Origin: an uncultured Mycobacterium sp.
Lineage (GTDB): Bacteria > Actinomycetota > Actinomycetes > Mycobacteriales > Mycobacteriaceae
Direction: 5' to 3'
Length of the DNA: 60,428 nt
Assembly: GCA_900078375.1 (NCBI GenBank)
Contig: FLQS01000038.1
Coordinates: 1-60,428 of the forward strand
The notes beneath the pieces were generated by a model. It was not told where the DNA came from and did not search any database. It worked only from the letters and a program-made list of their open reading frames with translations. The translations under genes were made by a program, and so were the position numbers. The first letter of the stretch is position 1. Each line of letters starts with the position of its first letter. This document shows, piece by piece, positions 36,759 to 45,670 of the stretch.

Positions 36759-38785
36759 TGGGCCGGATCCAGTTCTGGTTGATGCGCCACCCGCGGGTGG
36801 CGCGGCCGCTGCGGGTGATGGGCTGGCTCCAGCTGCTGTCGTGCATCGCGGTCGGCACCGCACCCGATGCCGCCGCCTCCACCAACGCGGTCGTGCTCAA
36901 CTGGACTGGGCTGCGAGACAGCTACGGCGTGCCAGTGGGAGATTTCTACCTGTCCCTGGCCAGCCTGCGCGACCAGCTCACCCAGACTGGCCCCGACGCA
37001 GCCGTATACGACCCGAGCACCTGGTTCCCCTGGATGCTGCACGGGATGATGGTCCTGTTCGACAACCTCACCGCAGCCAACATCCTCACCGCTGAGATCG
37101 GCGGCTTCGTCGGGATCATCGCCCTGGCCATGTGGGTGATGCGCCTGACCATCTCCACCTACTGGCTCACCGTCCTGGGCGAGCTCGCGCACACCATCAC
37201 CAGCGCCGTCATCGGTGTCACCACACGCTGGGGGCTGGTCGCGCTGACCGTCCCGATCGGGGTGTTCATCGGGGCGTTGGCGATCCGCCGCGGCGAGCGC
37301 GGCCGCGGCGCCACCATGATCATGCTCGCACTGCTCATGCCCGCCCTGGCAGTCACCGTGTTCTCCGACCCCGCCGGAATGATGTATGGGCCCAACGGGA
37401 TGCTGCAATTCGGGCGCCGGATGGCGTTCTCCACCGCCCAGGTCGCCACGCACGGCGGGGCGATCAGCGGGGGAGGTTTCACCGGCCAGGTCGACATGCT
37501 GACATCCAGCCTGATCACCCACGTGGTTCGAGAACCGTTGGAGGTCTTCAACTTCGGTCACGTCGTCGACCGAGTCGGCGGCTGCGGCGCCGCGGTGTCG
37601 GCGGCGTGGCAGCAAGGGGCCAGCGACGGCCCGATCAAGGCGTTAGCCCAATGCGGCGACACCGCCGCGGTGAACTACGCCCAGCATCTGGACGGCACCA
37701 ACGTCGTCGGAGGCTTCATCCTGCTCCTGTCGGCCTTCCTCTTCGGCTGGTTCATGGTGTCCGCCGGCGCCTCGGTGTTCATGGTGTCGGTCAAGGCGCT
37801 CTACACCACCGCCAAGCTGCTGCCCAGCGTCTTGGCCGGCGGCATCGACGGCGCTGCACGCGAACACGCCAAGTCCACGGTCTGGAAGTTCTTCAAACAC
37901 CCACTCGAGGCCATGGTGTTCATCACCTTCGTCAGCGTGATCGGCCTGGCCATCGAACGCCTCATCTCGCGGCCCCTACCTGCCGAGCTGGGTGGAGCGA
38001 ACCCGTTCGCACACGTGCTGATGATGGGCGGCGCCTCGATGGCCGCCCTCTACCTGCTGCGCCACATTCGCGCCGACCTGCAAGGCACCCACCCCGGCCG
38101 CGGCATCCTCGGCCGCGGCGCCGACGTCGCCCTGGGTCTGGGCATGCACGCAGCTCTCGGCGGAGCGGGCAGAGCCGCCCTGGGCGGCGCCAAAGGACTG
38201 CGGGGTCTGGTCGGCAGCGGCGGCGACACCCCGTGGGACCGACTCGACAAACAGTCCGCCGCCAACCCGCAGGAGGTCCTCGGTCCCGCCCAAGAGGGCT
38301 TTGACCCAGTGCCCGGAGAGGACGGCTCCGCCGCCGGCGGCGGCGCACCCTCGGCACCCGGTGCAGAACCTGGCGACGGCAGCGGCACCTCGGCAGTCAG
38401 CGGTCCCGACCCCACTGGCCAGAGCCTCAACCCGGCTGTCAACCCGCAGTTCCCCGGTGGTCTGAGCCAGGGCAGATCCCGCCAACCGCAGCTCCAGCCG
38501 CGCCGCCCCGGCGGTGGACAGCGCCCCGTAGTGCAGCAGCCGACTCTGGACTTGGGCGGTGCGCCCTGGCTGGGCTCGACACCGCAGGAGGTCAACCCGA
38601 TCGACAGTGCAGGACAGCACACCGCGGGCTGGGCGGGCAGCGACCCCCTGGCGAGCTACATCGACCACCACGCCGACATTCCGATCCCTCTGGAGCCCCC
38701 GCCCGACCTGGACGCGTGGTCGCCGCCGCCACCTGACGACGACGGCCGCTCAGCGGCTACCGTCGATCCCATCACCGATCGCTGA
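36755..38785 (+). CDS. VirB6/TrbL-like polytopic membrane protein
   Basis: 676 residues. A cleavable signal or first TM (~15-32) is followed by a Ser/Thr-rich outer segment, then several TM helices (~100-130, 140-200, 210-240, 330-360, 400-430) and a long Gly/Pro/Gln-rich C-terminal tail (~480-676). This arrangement fits the VirB6 channel protein of Gram-positive T4SS (TcpH-like). It is coupled to the VirB4 gene. Confidence 0.75.
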   Translation: MMGRIQFWLMRHPRVARPLRVMGWLQLLSCIAVGTAPDAAASTNAVVLNWTGLRDSYGVPVGDFYLSLASLRDQLTQTGPDAAVYDPSTWFPWMLHGMMVLFDNLTAANILTAEIGGFVGIIALAMWVMRLTISTYWLTVLGELAHTITSAVIGVTTRWGLVALTVPIGVFIGALAIRRGERGRGATMIMLALLMPALAVTVFSDPAGMMYGPNGMLQFGRRMAFSTAQVATHGGAISGGGFTGQVDMLTSSLITHVVREPLEVFNFGHVVDRVGGCGAAVSAAWQQGASDGPIKALAQCGDTAAVNYAQHLDGTNVVGGFILLLSAFLFGWFMVSAGASVFMVSVKALYTTAKLLPSVLAGGIDGAAREHAKSTVWKFFKHPLEAMVFITFVSVIGLAIERLISRPLPAELGGANPFAHVLMMGGASMAALYLLRHIRADLQGTHPGRGILGRGADVALGLGMHAALGGAGRAALGGAKGLRGLVGSGGDTPWDRLDKQSAANPQEVLGPAQEGFDPVPGEDGSAAGGGAPSAPGAEPGDGSGTSAVSGPDPTGQSLNPAVNPQFPGGLSQGRSRQPQLQPRRPGGGQRPVVQQPTLDLGGAPWLGSTPQEVNPIDSAGQHTAGWAGSDPLASYIDHHADIPIPLEPPPDLDAWSPPPPDDDGRSAATVDPITDR

Positions 38786-38828
38786 CCGTGACCGCTGACA
38801 TCTCCGCCGACCGTGAGGAGCCGCGTCC

Positions 38829-40595
38829 GTGACGTCCCCGACCGAGCATCGCCGCGCCTTCGACGCGGCGATGCAACATTTCCGCAGCGGCAACCCCGAC
38901 GTCGCGCGCGAGGAATTCACGCGCATCACCGAACAAAGTCCGGTGATGACCGACGCCTGGGTCGGCCGGTTGGCGTGCGGCGACTACAACCTGCCGGCGC
39001 TCGCCGGGGCGCATACCAATTCCCGTGCCCTGTACCGGGAAACCCGGCGACTGGGCTTGCAGGACGGTGCGCTCCAGGCAGCGGTGCCCGCCCTGATCTA
39101 TCTGCCCATCCAAGTGTGGTCGCGGGGCACCATCGCCGTCGCCTACGCCAGCAGTCTCGCCGCGGCCCGCCGCTACGAGACCGCCTTGGACGTGCTCAAC
39201 GATCCGGAGCTGGTGACCGACGCCCAGACCGCGCTGTGGCGGCAGTTCATCACCGCCGCTCTCTATCACCAGACGCGCCGCTGGCCCGACGTGTGCACCA
39301 CGACCGACATTTGCCCACCGGGGATCGCCACCTACGTCCCCAACGATCTGCTGGCGGCCACCACGACGCTGCGTGGGATGGCTCTGGCGGCGTTGGGGCA
39401 GTTCCAGGCCGCCCTCGACGTGCTGATGACGGTGTCGACCAGCACTGCGGTCATCGCCGCTGACGCCGCCCTGACGCGAGGCTGGTGCCTGCGCGAGCTC
39501 GGCGACGCGGCCGGCGCCGACGACGCGTTCCGCTCCGCCACGGTCGACGGCCAGCTCATCGCCCAGGCCCGCGAGGCGCTGAACAATCCCGACTACCGCA
39601 TGCCGGCCACCGACGCCGAGACCATCGCCACCCGAACCGACCGGTGGGACCCCGCGACGGAGACCAGCCGCGACGAACGCGCCGCCGCCAGTCTCGCCGA
39701 GGAGCGCCGCGACGTCCTCGCTGACGCCCAAGCCCGCATCGACGAGCTCATCGGACTGGAAAACGTCAAAGAGCAAGTGGCGGTGTGGCGCACCGAATTA
39801 CAGATCGAACAGTTTCTCGCCGAACAGGGCGAAGCCGTCAATACATCGGGCGGTGAGCACATGGTCTTCCAAGGTCCCCCTGGAACGGCGAAGACCACGA
39901 TCGCGCGCGTCGTGGCGGAGGTGCTCTTCGGTCTCGGGAAGCTGGAAAGCCCTGAGGTCAAAGAGGTCAGCGAATCCGACATCGTGGTGGGCTACATCTC
40001 CCAGACCGCCACTCGGATGCGGGAGGTCTGCGAAGCCGCCCTCGGCGGCGTCCTGTTCATCGACGAGGCCTACACACTGGTACCCGAAACCGAAGGGCAC
40101 TCCTTCGGCAAGGAAGCCATCGACACCCTGCTCAAGTTCATGGAGGACCACCGAGGCAAGTTCGTGGTGATCGTCGCCGGCTACGCCGCGCCGATGAAGC
40201 GGTTCCTCCGCGCCAACCAGGGACTCGCCTCCCGCTTCGGCTTCACCCTCACCTTTTCCAGCTACGCACCCGACGAAATCGTGCAGATCGGCCAGCTCAT
40301 CGCCAGCAAGGAACGACTCGTCATCGACGACGCCGCCTGGGAAGCGATGCACGCCGAGGCCACCCGCCTGTTGTCCATCCCGTCCGGTGACGGCACCATG
40401 CTCGACGACGCCGGAAACGGCCGCTACGCCCGAAACGTCCTGACCGCCTGCAAGAGCGAGCGAGCACGCCGCCTGTTCCGGGCGGCACCGCAGCCACAGG
40501 ACCTCGACCAGCTGGTCCGCGCTGACCCCACCGCGCTGAAAGTCAACGTCGACGACATGCAACGCGCACTGGCCCAAGCCCGCCCCGCCACCTGA
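38829..40595 (+). CDS. EccA-like AAA+ ATPase (CbxX/CfxQ type)
   Basis: 588 residues: an N-terminal TPR-like helical domain (~1-250) and a C-terminal AAA+ domain with Walker A GPPGTAKTTIAR (~349-360), Walker B VLFIDEAYTL (~407-416) and an Arg-finger region (LASRFGFTLTF). The layout is that of EccA of type VII (ESX) secretion systems. No other ESX gene (EccB-E, Esx, PE/PPE, mycosin) is visible; it lies at the end of a T4SS operon. It may have been recruited as a chaperone for the conjugation machine, or an ESX locus lies elsewhere on the plasmid. Confidence 0.85.
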   Translation: MTSPTEHRRAFDAAMQHFRSGNPDVAREEFTRITEQSPVMTDAWVGRLACGDYNLPALAGAHTNSRALYRETRRLGLQDGALQAAVPALIYLPIQVWSRGTIAVAYASSLAAARRYETALDVLNDPELVTDAQTALWRQFITAALYHQTRRWPDVCTTTDICPPGIATYVPNDLLAATTTLRGMALAALGQFQAALDVLMTVSTSTAVIAADAALTRGWCLRELGDAAGADDAFRSATVDGQLIAQAREALNNPDYRMPATDAETIATRTDRWDPATETSRDERAAASLAEERRDVLADAQARIDELIGLENVKEQVAVWRTELQIEQFLAEQGEAVNTSGGEHMVFQGPPGTAKTTIARVVAEVLFGLGKLESPEVKEVSESDIVVGYISQTATRMREVCEAALGGVLFIDEAYTLVPETEGHSFGKEAIDTLLKFMEDHRGKFVVIVAGYAAPMKRFLRANQGLASRFGFTLTFSSYAPDEIVQIGQLIASKERLVIDDAAWEAMHAEATRLLSIPSGDGTMLDDAGNGRYARNVLTACKSERARRLFRAAPQPQDLDQLVRADPTALKVNVDDMQRALAQARPAT

Positions 40596-40698
40596 CAATG
40601 CCGTTCGCGCCTGCGCGAATTCCGCTCAACGCCCAGAAGTCGTCAGCGGCGGCGTCGGTACCCGTTCATACAATCCGACACAGAAGGGAGGTGCCGAG

Positions 40699-41316
40699 AT
40701 GGCCAGCTTGCTCAACACAGTCACCGGTAAGGCGGCCCAAAACGCTGCCCACGCGAGCAGTCAAAACGAAGTGTGGATCGAATACGCCCGCCACGCCGCC
40801 ACGGCCTTGCGTAATCGCACCCCGCTCCCCGAGATCACCGTGTACGGACCGGTGCTCCACGCCGGGGAACGCGCCCTATTTCAAGGCACCGTGAACTACG
40901 CCCGGATGTACGGCGGCGACGGCACCTACAACACCACCGGCATGTTCGTCCTCGGCAACCCCGCAGTCATGCTCGGGGCGTTCGCCGCCGCCGGCATCAT
41001 CAACCACCGCCGCAAGGCCCGCGCCCGACGTGACGCCGCCCTGCAGTGGCGCGACCATCAAAACAGCGGGTTCATCGCCACCAACCAGCGCCTCATGGTG
41101 CACACAGGTCGCGGATGGGGAACCTACGCCTACAGCGCGATCACCGAGTTCTACCCCGACCTCGAAAACTGGACCCTCACAATGGGGTTCGGCGACCGGG
41201 GGGCACCCATGCTGCTCAACGGACGAGCCGTTCCCGCGATCGCGCTCATCGTGGCCGCTGCCACGATGCCTGACCGATGGATGCACGACCCCCGGCTGCA
41301 AACTCTGTTCATCTGA
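40699..41316 (+). CDS. Uncharacterised protein, possible PH-like domain
   Basis: 205 residues after a strong GAAGGGAGGTG site. The second half (FIATNQRLMVHTGRGWGTYA; YSAITEFYPDLENWTLTMGF) resembles bacterial PH-like domains. One hydrophobic stretch (~90-105). It closes the transfer operon. Confidence 0.5.
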   Translation: MASLLNTVTGKAAQNAAHASSQNEVWIEYARHAATALRNRTPLPEITVYGPVLHAGERALFQGTVNYARMYGGDGTYNTTGMFVLGNPAVMLGAFAAAGIINHRRKARARRDAALQWRDHQNSGFIATNQRLMVHTGRGWGTYAYSAITEFYPDLENWTLTMGFGDRGAPMLLNGRAVPAIALIVAAATMPDRWMHDPRLQTLFI

Positions 41317-41362
41317 TCTGCGACCACGTGGTGAGGTACCCGTGGCTGCGTAGGCGCCGCGG

Positions 41363-42412
41363 TTACGGATGAACCGGAAGACCCACCGTGGCGGCATCGA
41401 CGTCGTCGACCATGCCTTTCCAGGCAGCGTGTCGAAGTCGGCCGGTGAATTCACGGAATTCGACGCGGCCGACGACGCGCGGCTTCACCCAGCGCACCCG
41501 ATGGTCATCGACGGTGTGATCAGTCGAGCGGAACGGCGAAGTGTCCTGGCGCAATAGAGCCAGTCGCAGACCAAGATCGCGCCGCGCGCGTTCGGTGAAC
41601 CCGACGCTGATTGTGCCGCAGTAGGTGAGAGCTCCAGACGGGTCGTGTGCGCCCACAAGCAGGGCGCCCACCGATTCTGATCCGGAAGGGAAGTACCCGC
41701 CGACCACAAAGGTGCTGCTGTGGCGATACGGCGTCTTGATCCACTGGCGGCTCCGCCGGCCTGCCGAATAGGGCGAGCCGGGAGCTTTGCAGACGACGCC
41801 TTCCATTCCGACGTCGACCATCGCCTGCAAGACATCACGTCCGTCGATGCCGGGCCACGCTGGCGAGGTGGCGAGTTCTGATGTCAGATCACCCAGCTCA
41901 AGATTTTCGAGGATCGCTCGCCGATCGCGGTAGGGCAGCGGAGTCAGGTCGCGGCCGTCCAGATGAAGCACGTCGAACACGACCAGACGCGCAGGGTAGC
42001 TGCGCTGTAGCGCTCGCGCCGGGCGCGGCGTGTGCAGACGGCGTTGCAGGAGCTGAAAATTGGGACGAGTACGGTCGTCCAGAACGATGATCTCGCCGTC
42101 GAAAATCGCCTCACGATGGCCATGGGCCGAACATCCCGCCACCACGTCAGGAAAGTAGGTCGACAGGTTATTGGCCTGGCGACTGAACAGTTCGGCGCGG
42201 CCGCCGCCGATCCGCGCGGCGCAACGAGCGCCGTCAAACTTCGGCTCGACCACCCAGTCCTCACCAACGGGAGGTTGTCCTGCGGTGGCCAGCATCGGTG
42301 CCGGCGGCACGGGAGTTCGGATGTCGGCGCGAGGCTGCGTCACTTCACCATTGTGCCCGTGGCCGATCGTCGGCAGTCGTGTCTCGGCAACGGCTGCGGC
42401 CGCCTGTGCCAC
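41363..42412 (-). CDS. ATP-dependent DNA ligase, LigC/LigD-ligase type
   Basis: 349 residues. The nucleotidyltransferase motif I with the adenylated lysine is EPKFDGAR (~residue 58-65); IFDGEIIVLD (motif III), GMEGVVCKAP (motif IV) and RQWIKTPYR (motif V) follow, then an OB-fold. No polymerase or nuclease domains, so it is a stand-alone ligase like mycobacterial LigC. A start at GTG near 42345 would remove a 22-residue extension. It lies 10 bases downstream of a nuclease-like gene in the same direction. Confidence 0.85.
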   Translation of the reverse strand: MAQAAAAVAETRLPTIGHGHNGEVTQPRADIRTPVPPAPMLATAGQPPVGEDWVVEPKFDGARCAARIGGGRAELFSRQANNLSTYFPDVVAGCSAHGHREAIFDGEIIVLDDRTRPNFQLLQRRLHTPRPARALQRSYPARLVVFDVLHLDGRDLTPLPYRDRRAILENLELGDLTSELATSPAWPGIDGRDVLQAMVDVGMEGVVCKAPGSPYSAGRRSRQWIKTPYRHSSTFVVGGYFPSGSESVGALLVGAHDPSGALTYCGTISVGFTERARRDLGLRLALLRQDTSPFRSTDHTVDDHRVRWVKPRVVGRVEFREFTGRLRHAAWKGMVDDVDAATVGLPVHP

Positions 42413-42422
42413 CGAATTCCGC

Positions 42423-42968
42423 TTACGTGGTCTCAGGGAGGCCGGCTTCGTCGAGGGGCTGCGTCGAAGTCGCGATGATCCGCTGGTAGGCCGTTCGGAT
42501 GTCCATCGTCTCGACGTCGGGATGTGCCATGAAACGCTGCGTCACGGTGGGCTGCCTACCGCCGATCCGCGCGATGAACGGATAGGTCTCCTCGATGAAG
42601 CTGCGCGGCGCCTTGAAGGCCCCGAAGAGGTCGAACCGCGGGCCGAACACGATGACCATCAGCCAGTCGTAGTCGGAGTCACGGATCGCGCTGAGCTTGG
42701 TTCGCGTGGGGCTCGTCCGCCACAGACCCTTGACCTGAACGCGCTCTCCGTCTGGTGTGGTGAGGTCCCACCCCTTGTTGGAGAAGCTGCCGCGCGTTCC
42801 GTGCAGATGGGCCTCCGCGATCGTTTCGGCGAGATCTCCAATCACATTGCGTGTTCGGACAATTCCACGACGCTTCATCTCTGCAGTCGAATCGGCCCAG
42901 AGATTGATGACGTCATTGGTGCTCAAGGGGCAAAGATCGGTGGCCACGTCCGCATCGTACGAGGCCAC
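42423..42968 (-). CDS. Putative PD-(D/E)xK nuclease-like protein
   Basis: 181 residues. NVIGDLAETIAEAHLHG is followed by GWDLTTPDGERVQVKG, which has the Asp…(Glu/Gln)-x-Lys spacing of restriction-endonuclease-like folds. The rest (YDWLMVIVFGPRFDLFGAF) is compatible with a small core nuclease. It is upstream of the ligase and probably co-transcribed, so a cut-and-seal or repair role is plausible. No methylase is near. Confidence 0.55.
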   Translation of the reverse strand: MASYDADVATDLCPLSTNDVINLWADSTAEMKRRGIVRTRNVIGDLAETIAEAHLHGTRGSFSNKGWDLTTPDGERVQVKGLWRTSPTRTKLSAIRDSDYDWLMVIVFGPRFDLFGAFKAPRSFIEETYPFIARIGGRQPTVTQRFMAHPDVETMDIRTAYQRIIATSTQPLDEAGLPETT

Positions 42969-43029
42969 CGAGATTGTGAATCGGTAGGCGGCTGCCGCCT
43001 GTCCCCGACAAAGGCTGAAAGAGCGTGCG

Positions 43030-44151
43030 TCATTGGGTGCGCGGTTCCCGCCAGCGGCCGTCGTTATCGAGCAACTGCAGACTGATTGCCCTCTCGACCC
43101 GCCGGGGAGAAATTGGGTGCGCCAGCCTCGCCTTCACCACTTCGATCGCGGGACGATCGAAATCGGTGAGCTTGAGGGTTATCCGTGGCGCGCGGAGCTC
43201 CTCCTCCTGGCGCTGTCTGGGCGATAACTTGCCGCCTGTGCGGTCCATTGGGTCGAACTGTTCGATCAAGCCGAACTCCTCCAGTTCGTGGCGCGACGCG
43301 AAGGTCTCTGGGGCCAGTCCGTAGAACCGCCACCGCATCGAGAGGGGCAATGCCACGCCAACCAGCTCGGCGTCCTTGCGGGCACGAGGTTGCCCGGTCT
43401 GTTCGAGGACGGCCAACAAGGTCACCATCTCGTTGTTGGTGAGCACTAGATGCCATCCGGCCGTGAAGAAGGCCACCGGCAGGCTTCTCGACGCGTGGGC
43501 GGACGGGGCGAGGTAGGTCTGCTGTTTATCTTCCCGGTGCAGGGTGAACCCATCGAACCTGTTTCGGCTCCTCCATTCGCCGACGCCTACGAGGTCGTGG
43601 TCTGCCAGCTTTCCCAGTGCCCGGGTCACCCGCAGATTGAGCTCCCTGGTGGAGGTGCCGGGTGCCCGCAGGCCGCACAGTTCACCCCAGCCGCCCTTGC
43701 CGGTGTTCTGGCGCTCGTTGTTCCACCGGGTACCGGGCTCGAACTCCAGCTGGGCGATATAGAGCAGGCTGAGGTACATCTTCAGTGCATTGCTGGGGCG
43801 ATGGATCAGCTTGGTCAGCGGGGGTCGGCTGTCGACGTCGGCCTTGAGCTTCTCCCTCACCGTCTCGGGCCACGACTCGTCTTCTTCGGGCGGTCTGCCG
43901 GGATCGGGGAGCCGGATGAAACGTCTGCGGATGCGAATCTCGGGCTGCTCACCCCGGTCGAGGATCTCGTATCTGTCGGTGGCCCGCTTGATCGCTGTGG
44001 CCTGCTCGTCGAGCTGTGCGCGGCGCTGCATCCTGGCCTTGCGGGCCGACGCGATGGCCGCCGTGTCTTCCCGATCCCACTTCTCGATCTTCTCCGTAGC
44101 GGCCTTCACCGCCGCCATCCCAATGTTCGGAACGACCAGCCTAGAACTCAT
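43030..44151 (-). CDS. Possible plasmid replication or control protein (winged-helix-like)
   Basis: 373 residues with a basic, helical N-terminus (KARMQRRAQLDEQATAIKRA) and a middle region that looks like a winged helix (NALKMYLSLLYIAQLEFEPG; LRVTRALGKLADHDLVGVGE). No catalytic motif. An inverted repeat lies upstream (44168-44190). Plasmids of this group need a Rep protein and none else is visible in the window, so this is a candidate, but I did not recognise a known Rep family. Confidence 0.4.
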   Translation of the reverse strand: MSSRLVVPNIGMAAVKAATEKIEKWDREDTAAIASARKARMQRRAQLDEQATAIKRATDRYEILDRGEQPEIRIRRRFIRLPDPGRPPEEDESWPETVREKLKADVDSRPPLTKLIHRPSNALKMYLSLLYIAQLEFEPGTRWNNERQNTGKGGWGELCGLRAPGTSTRELNLRVTRALGKLADHDLVGVGEWRSRNRFDGFTLHREDKQQTYLAPSAHASRSLPVAFFTAGWHLVLTNNEMVTLLAVLEQTGQPRARKDAELVGVALPLSMRWRFYGLAPETFASRHELEEFGLIEQFDPMDRTGGKLSPRQRQEEELRAPRITLKLTDFDRPAIEVVKARLAHPISPRRVERAISLQLLDNDGRWREPRTQ

Positions 44152-44167
44152 GGGTGCCTCCTAGCGG

Positions 44168-44190
44168 GGTATGTGCTGGCGGTACATACC
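44168..44190. promoter_or_regulatory. Inverted repeat upstream of the 43030-44151 gene (possible operator)
   Basis: GGTATGT (44168-44174) and ACATACC (44184-44190) form a perfect 7-bp inverted repeat 17 bases before the start codon, in the divergent region shared with the small gene at 44302. Confidence 0.5.
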
Positions 44191-44301
44191 GGAAGGTTAT
44201 ATGAGAATGGTTTACGAGCCGCTACGACCTACCCTGACCGCCGCGACCACGTACCCAAGAGGCGGACGCATTTCGGGGTTGATTGGCGCAGCATTCGTGC
44301 C

Positions 44302-44505
44302 ATGGCAAAGCGTGACAACGACCCGAGTGAGTTCGAGCGGGTGGCCCGTGCGGGTTGGATGGTGACTCTGCGGTACTACCTGCTGCTCTTGACCGTGCAG
44401 CCGCCTCGTCGAGCGGCGAAGTGGCGGTGGATGGCGGCGTCCGGCCTGAGCTCGTCGGTGATCGTCGTCATGGGTGTCCTCGACCAGCTCGGCTGGTTCT
44501 CATGA
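44302..44505 (+). CDS. Small membrane protein, function unknown
   Basis: 67 residues from ATG 44302 with one or two hydrophobic segments (VTLRYYLLLLT; SSSVIVVMGVLDQLGWFS). Divergent from 43030-44151. The longer open frame to the left is antisense to that gene and is not real. Confidence 0.5.
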   Translation: MAKRDNDPSEFERVARAGWMVTLRYYLLLLTVQPPRRAAKWRWMAASGLSSSVIVVMGVLDQLGWFS

Positions 44506-44557
44506 CTTTCGGGGTTCACGGCGCACGGCGCCCACCGGCTGGGAGCGGTGGTGGAGG

Positions 44558-45265
44558 TCAGGGCACATCATCGGATACACCGGTACAGGGTTCAGGACCG
44601 TTGGCTGGCGGCGGTGGAGCGCGGAGTTGGCCTCGCCGGATGAGGGCGTTCACGCTGGCTTCCCAACGAGTGAGTTGGGGTGTGGTGGTGAAGGATTCGG
44701 GGAGATGGCGGTCGAGGTGGGACCGCAGGGTCATCGCACCCAACACCAACAGGAGCGGATTAAGCGCCGCCCACGTGAGATCGAGACCGGGCGCGGTGAG
44801 TTCGGCGGCGTGGTGCTGTTGCCAGCGGTCTGCGCCCATCGCGACGAGCGCATCGAAAATGAGCGCTCCGGTCGGGGTTTCTTCCAGGAGTGCCCGCACG
44901 ATGTAGTCGACAACGTCGGTGTGTTCTGCGATGAGGGTGACGACCCGATGGCCGAAGTCGCCGACGGGATCTGTTGTCGGGGTACTGGAGGCACCGGCTA
45001 GGTTCGCACCAAGAATTGCCGCGACGTGCTTGTCGACCGCATCGATCAGTCGGCCTTTGGTGCCGAAGTGGTGTTGCACCAAGCCGATGGACACCCCGGC
45101 CGTGTCGGCGACGTCCCGCAGCGAGGTCGCAGCCGTGCCGTGCGCGGCGAAGCGTTTGAGCGCGGCATCGCGGATGCGATCTACGCGTGGCCGATCAGCA
45201 CTGAATTGTTCAGGTATCGGCGGAAGCGGGACGGTCACAACGTTCCAGGCTAATAACGGGCTCAC
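44558..45265 (-). CDS. TetR-family regulator
   Basis: About 235 residues. The N-terminal HTH is typical (RIRDAALKRFAAHGTAATSL; DVADTAGVSIGLVQHHFGTK). The open frame starts at TTG 45283, but that codon lies within the palindrome at 45280-45297; GTG 45265 or GTG 45238 is more likely. The C-terminal ligand/dimer domain is full length. It may control itself and the divergent gene at 45341. Confidence 0.85.
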   Translation of the reverse strand: MSPLLAWNVVTVPLPPIPEQFSADRPRVDRIRDAALKRFAAHGTAATSLRDVADTAGVSIGLVQHHFGTKGRLIDAVDKHVAAILGANLAGASSTPTTDPVGDFGHRVVTLIAEHTDVVDYIVRALLEETPTGALIFDALVAMGADRWQQHHAAELTAPGLDLTWAALNPLLLVLGAMTLRSHLDRHLPESFTTTPQLTRWEASVNALIRRGQLRAPPPPANGPEPCTGVSDDVP

Positions 45266-45279
45266 TCGGAAGTCTTCTG

Positions 45280-45297
45280 ACAATATGGGCGTATTGT
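45280..45297. promoter_or_regulatory. Probable TetR operator
   Basis: ACAATA-TGGGCG-TATTGT is a perfect 6-bp inverted repeat with a 6-bp centre, in the short region between the divergent TetR gene and the small gene at 45341. Confidence 0.55.
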
Positions 45298-45340
45298 GGC
45301 GGCGGCGTAGTCATAGCGCCTGTCGGGGAGGTCGAGACAG

Positions 45341-45601
45341 GTGGGGTTGAGTGCCGATGACATCGCACGGCTGGATGCGCGTGCCCGAGAGGTCGGCCGG
45401 CGCCTTCACTGGGAGATGCATTTTCAAACAGATGACGACCCCGCCTTCGCGGGTGTGACCGCCGGTGCCCGACACGTGTTCATCATGGGGCCTGCACGAC
45501 TCAGTGATCTCACCAGGGAAAGTGTGGAGGCGATCCTCGATGCCCTTGCGGCGGGCACCCGCCGCATCGTCGACGGGGACGGTGTGCCACACCTGATTTA
45601 G
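45341..45601 (+). CDS. Small conserved-looking protein, function unknown
   Basis: 86 residues from GTG 45341 (GGGGAGGT upstream): LDARAREVGRRLHWEMHFQT, then ARHVFIMGPARLSDLTRESV and VEAILDALAAGTRRIVDG. No family recognised. It is divergent from the TetR gene and could be its target. Confidence 0.5.
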   Translation: MGLSADDIARLDARAREVGRRLHWEMHFQTDDDPAFAGVTAGARHVFIMGPARLSDLTRESVEAILDALAAGTRRIVDGDGVPHLI

Positions 45602-45670
45602 GTGCGAGAAGAGGACCCGTGTGGTGCGCGACGGCGGCGGCTCGGGTCCCGTCCCCAACGTAGCCCGACG

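Noticed and set aside
43450..44505. 351-aa + strand frame
   Set aside because: Most of it is antisense to the 43030-44151 gene; only the last 67 codons from ATG 44302 look like a protein.
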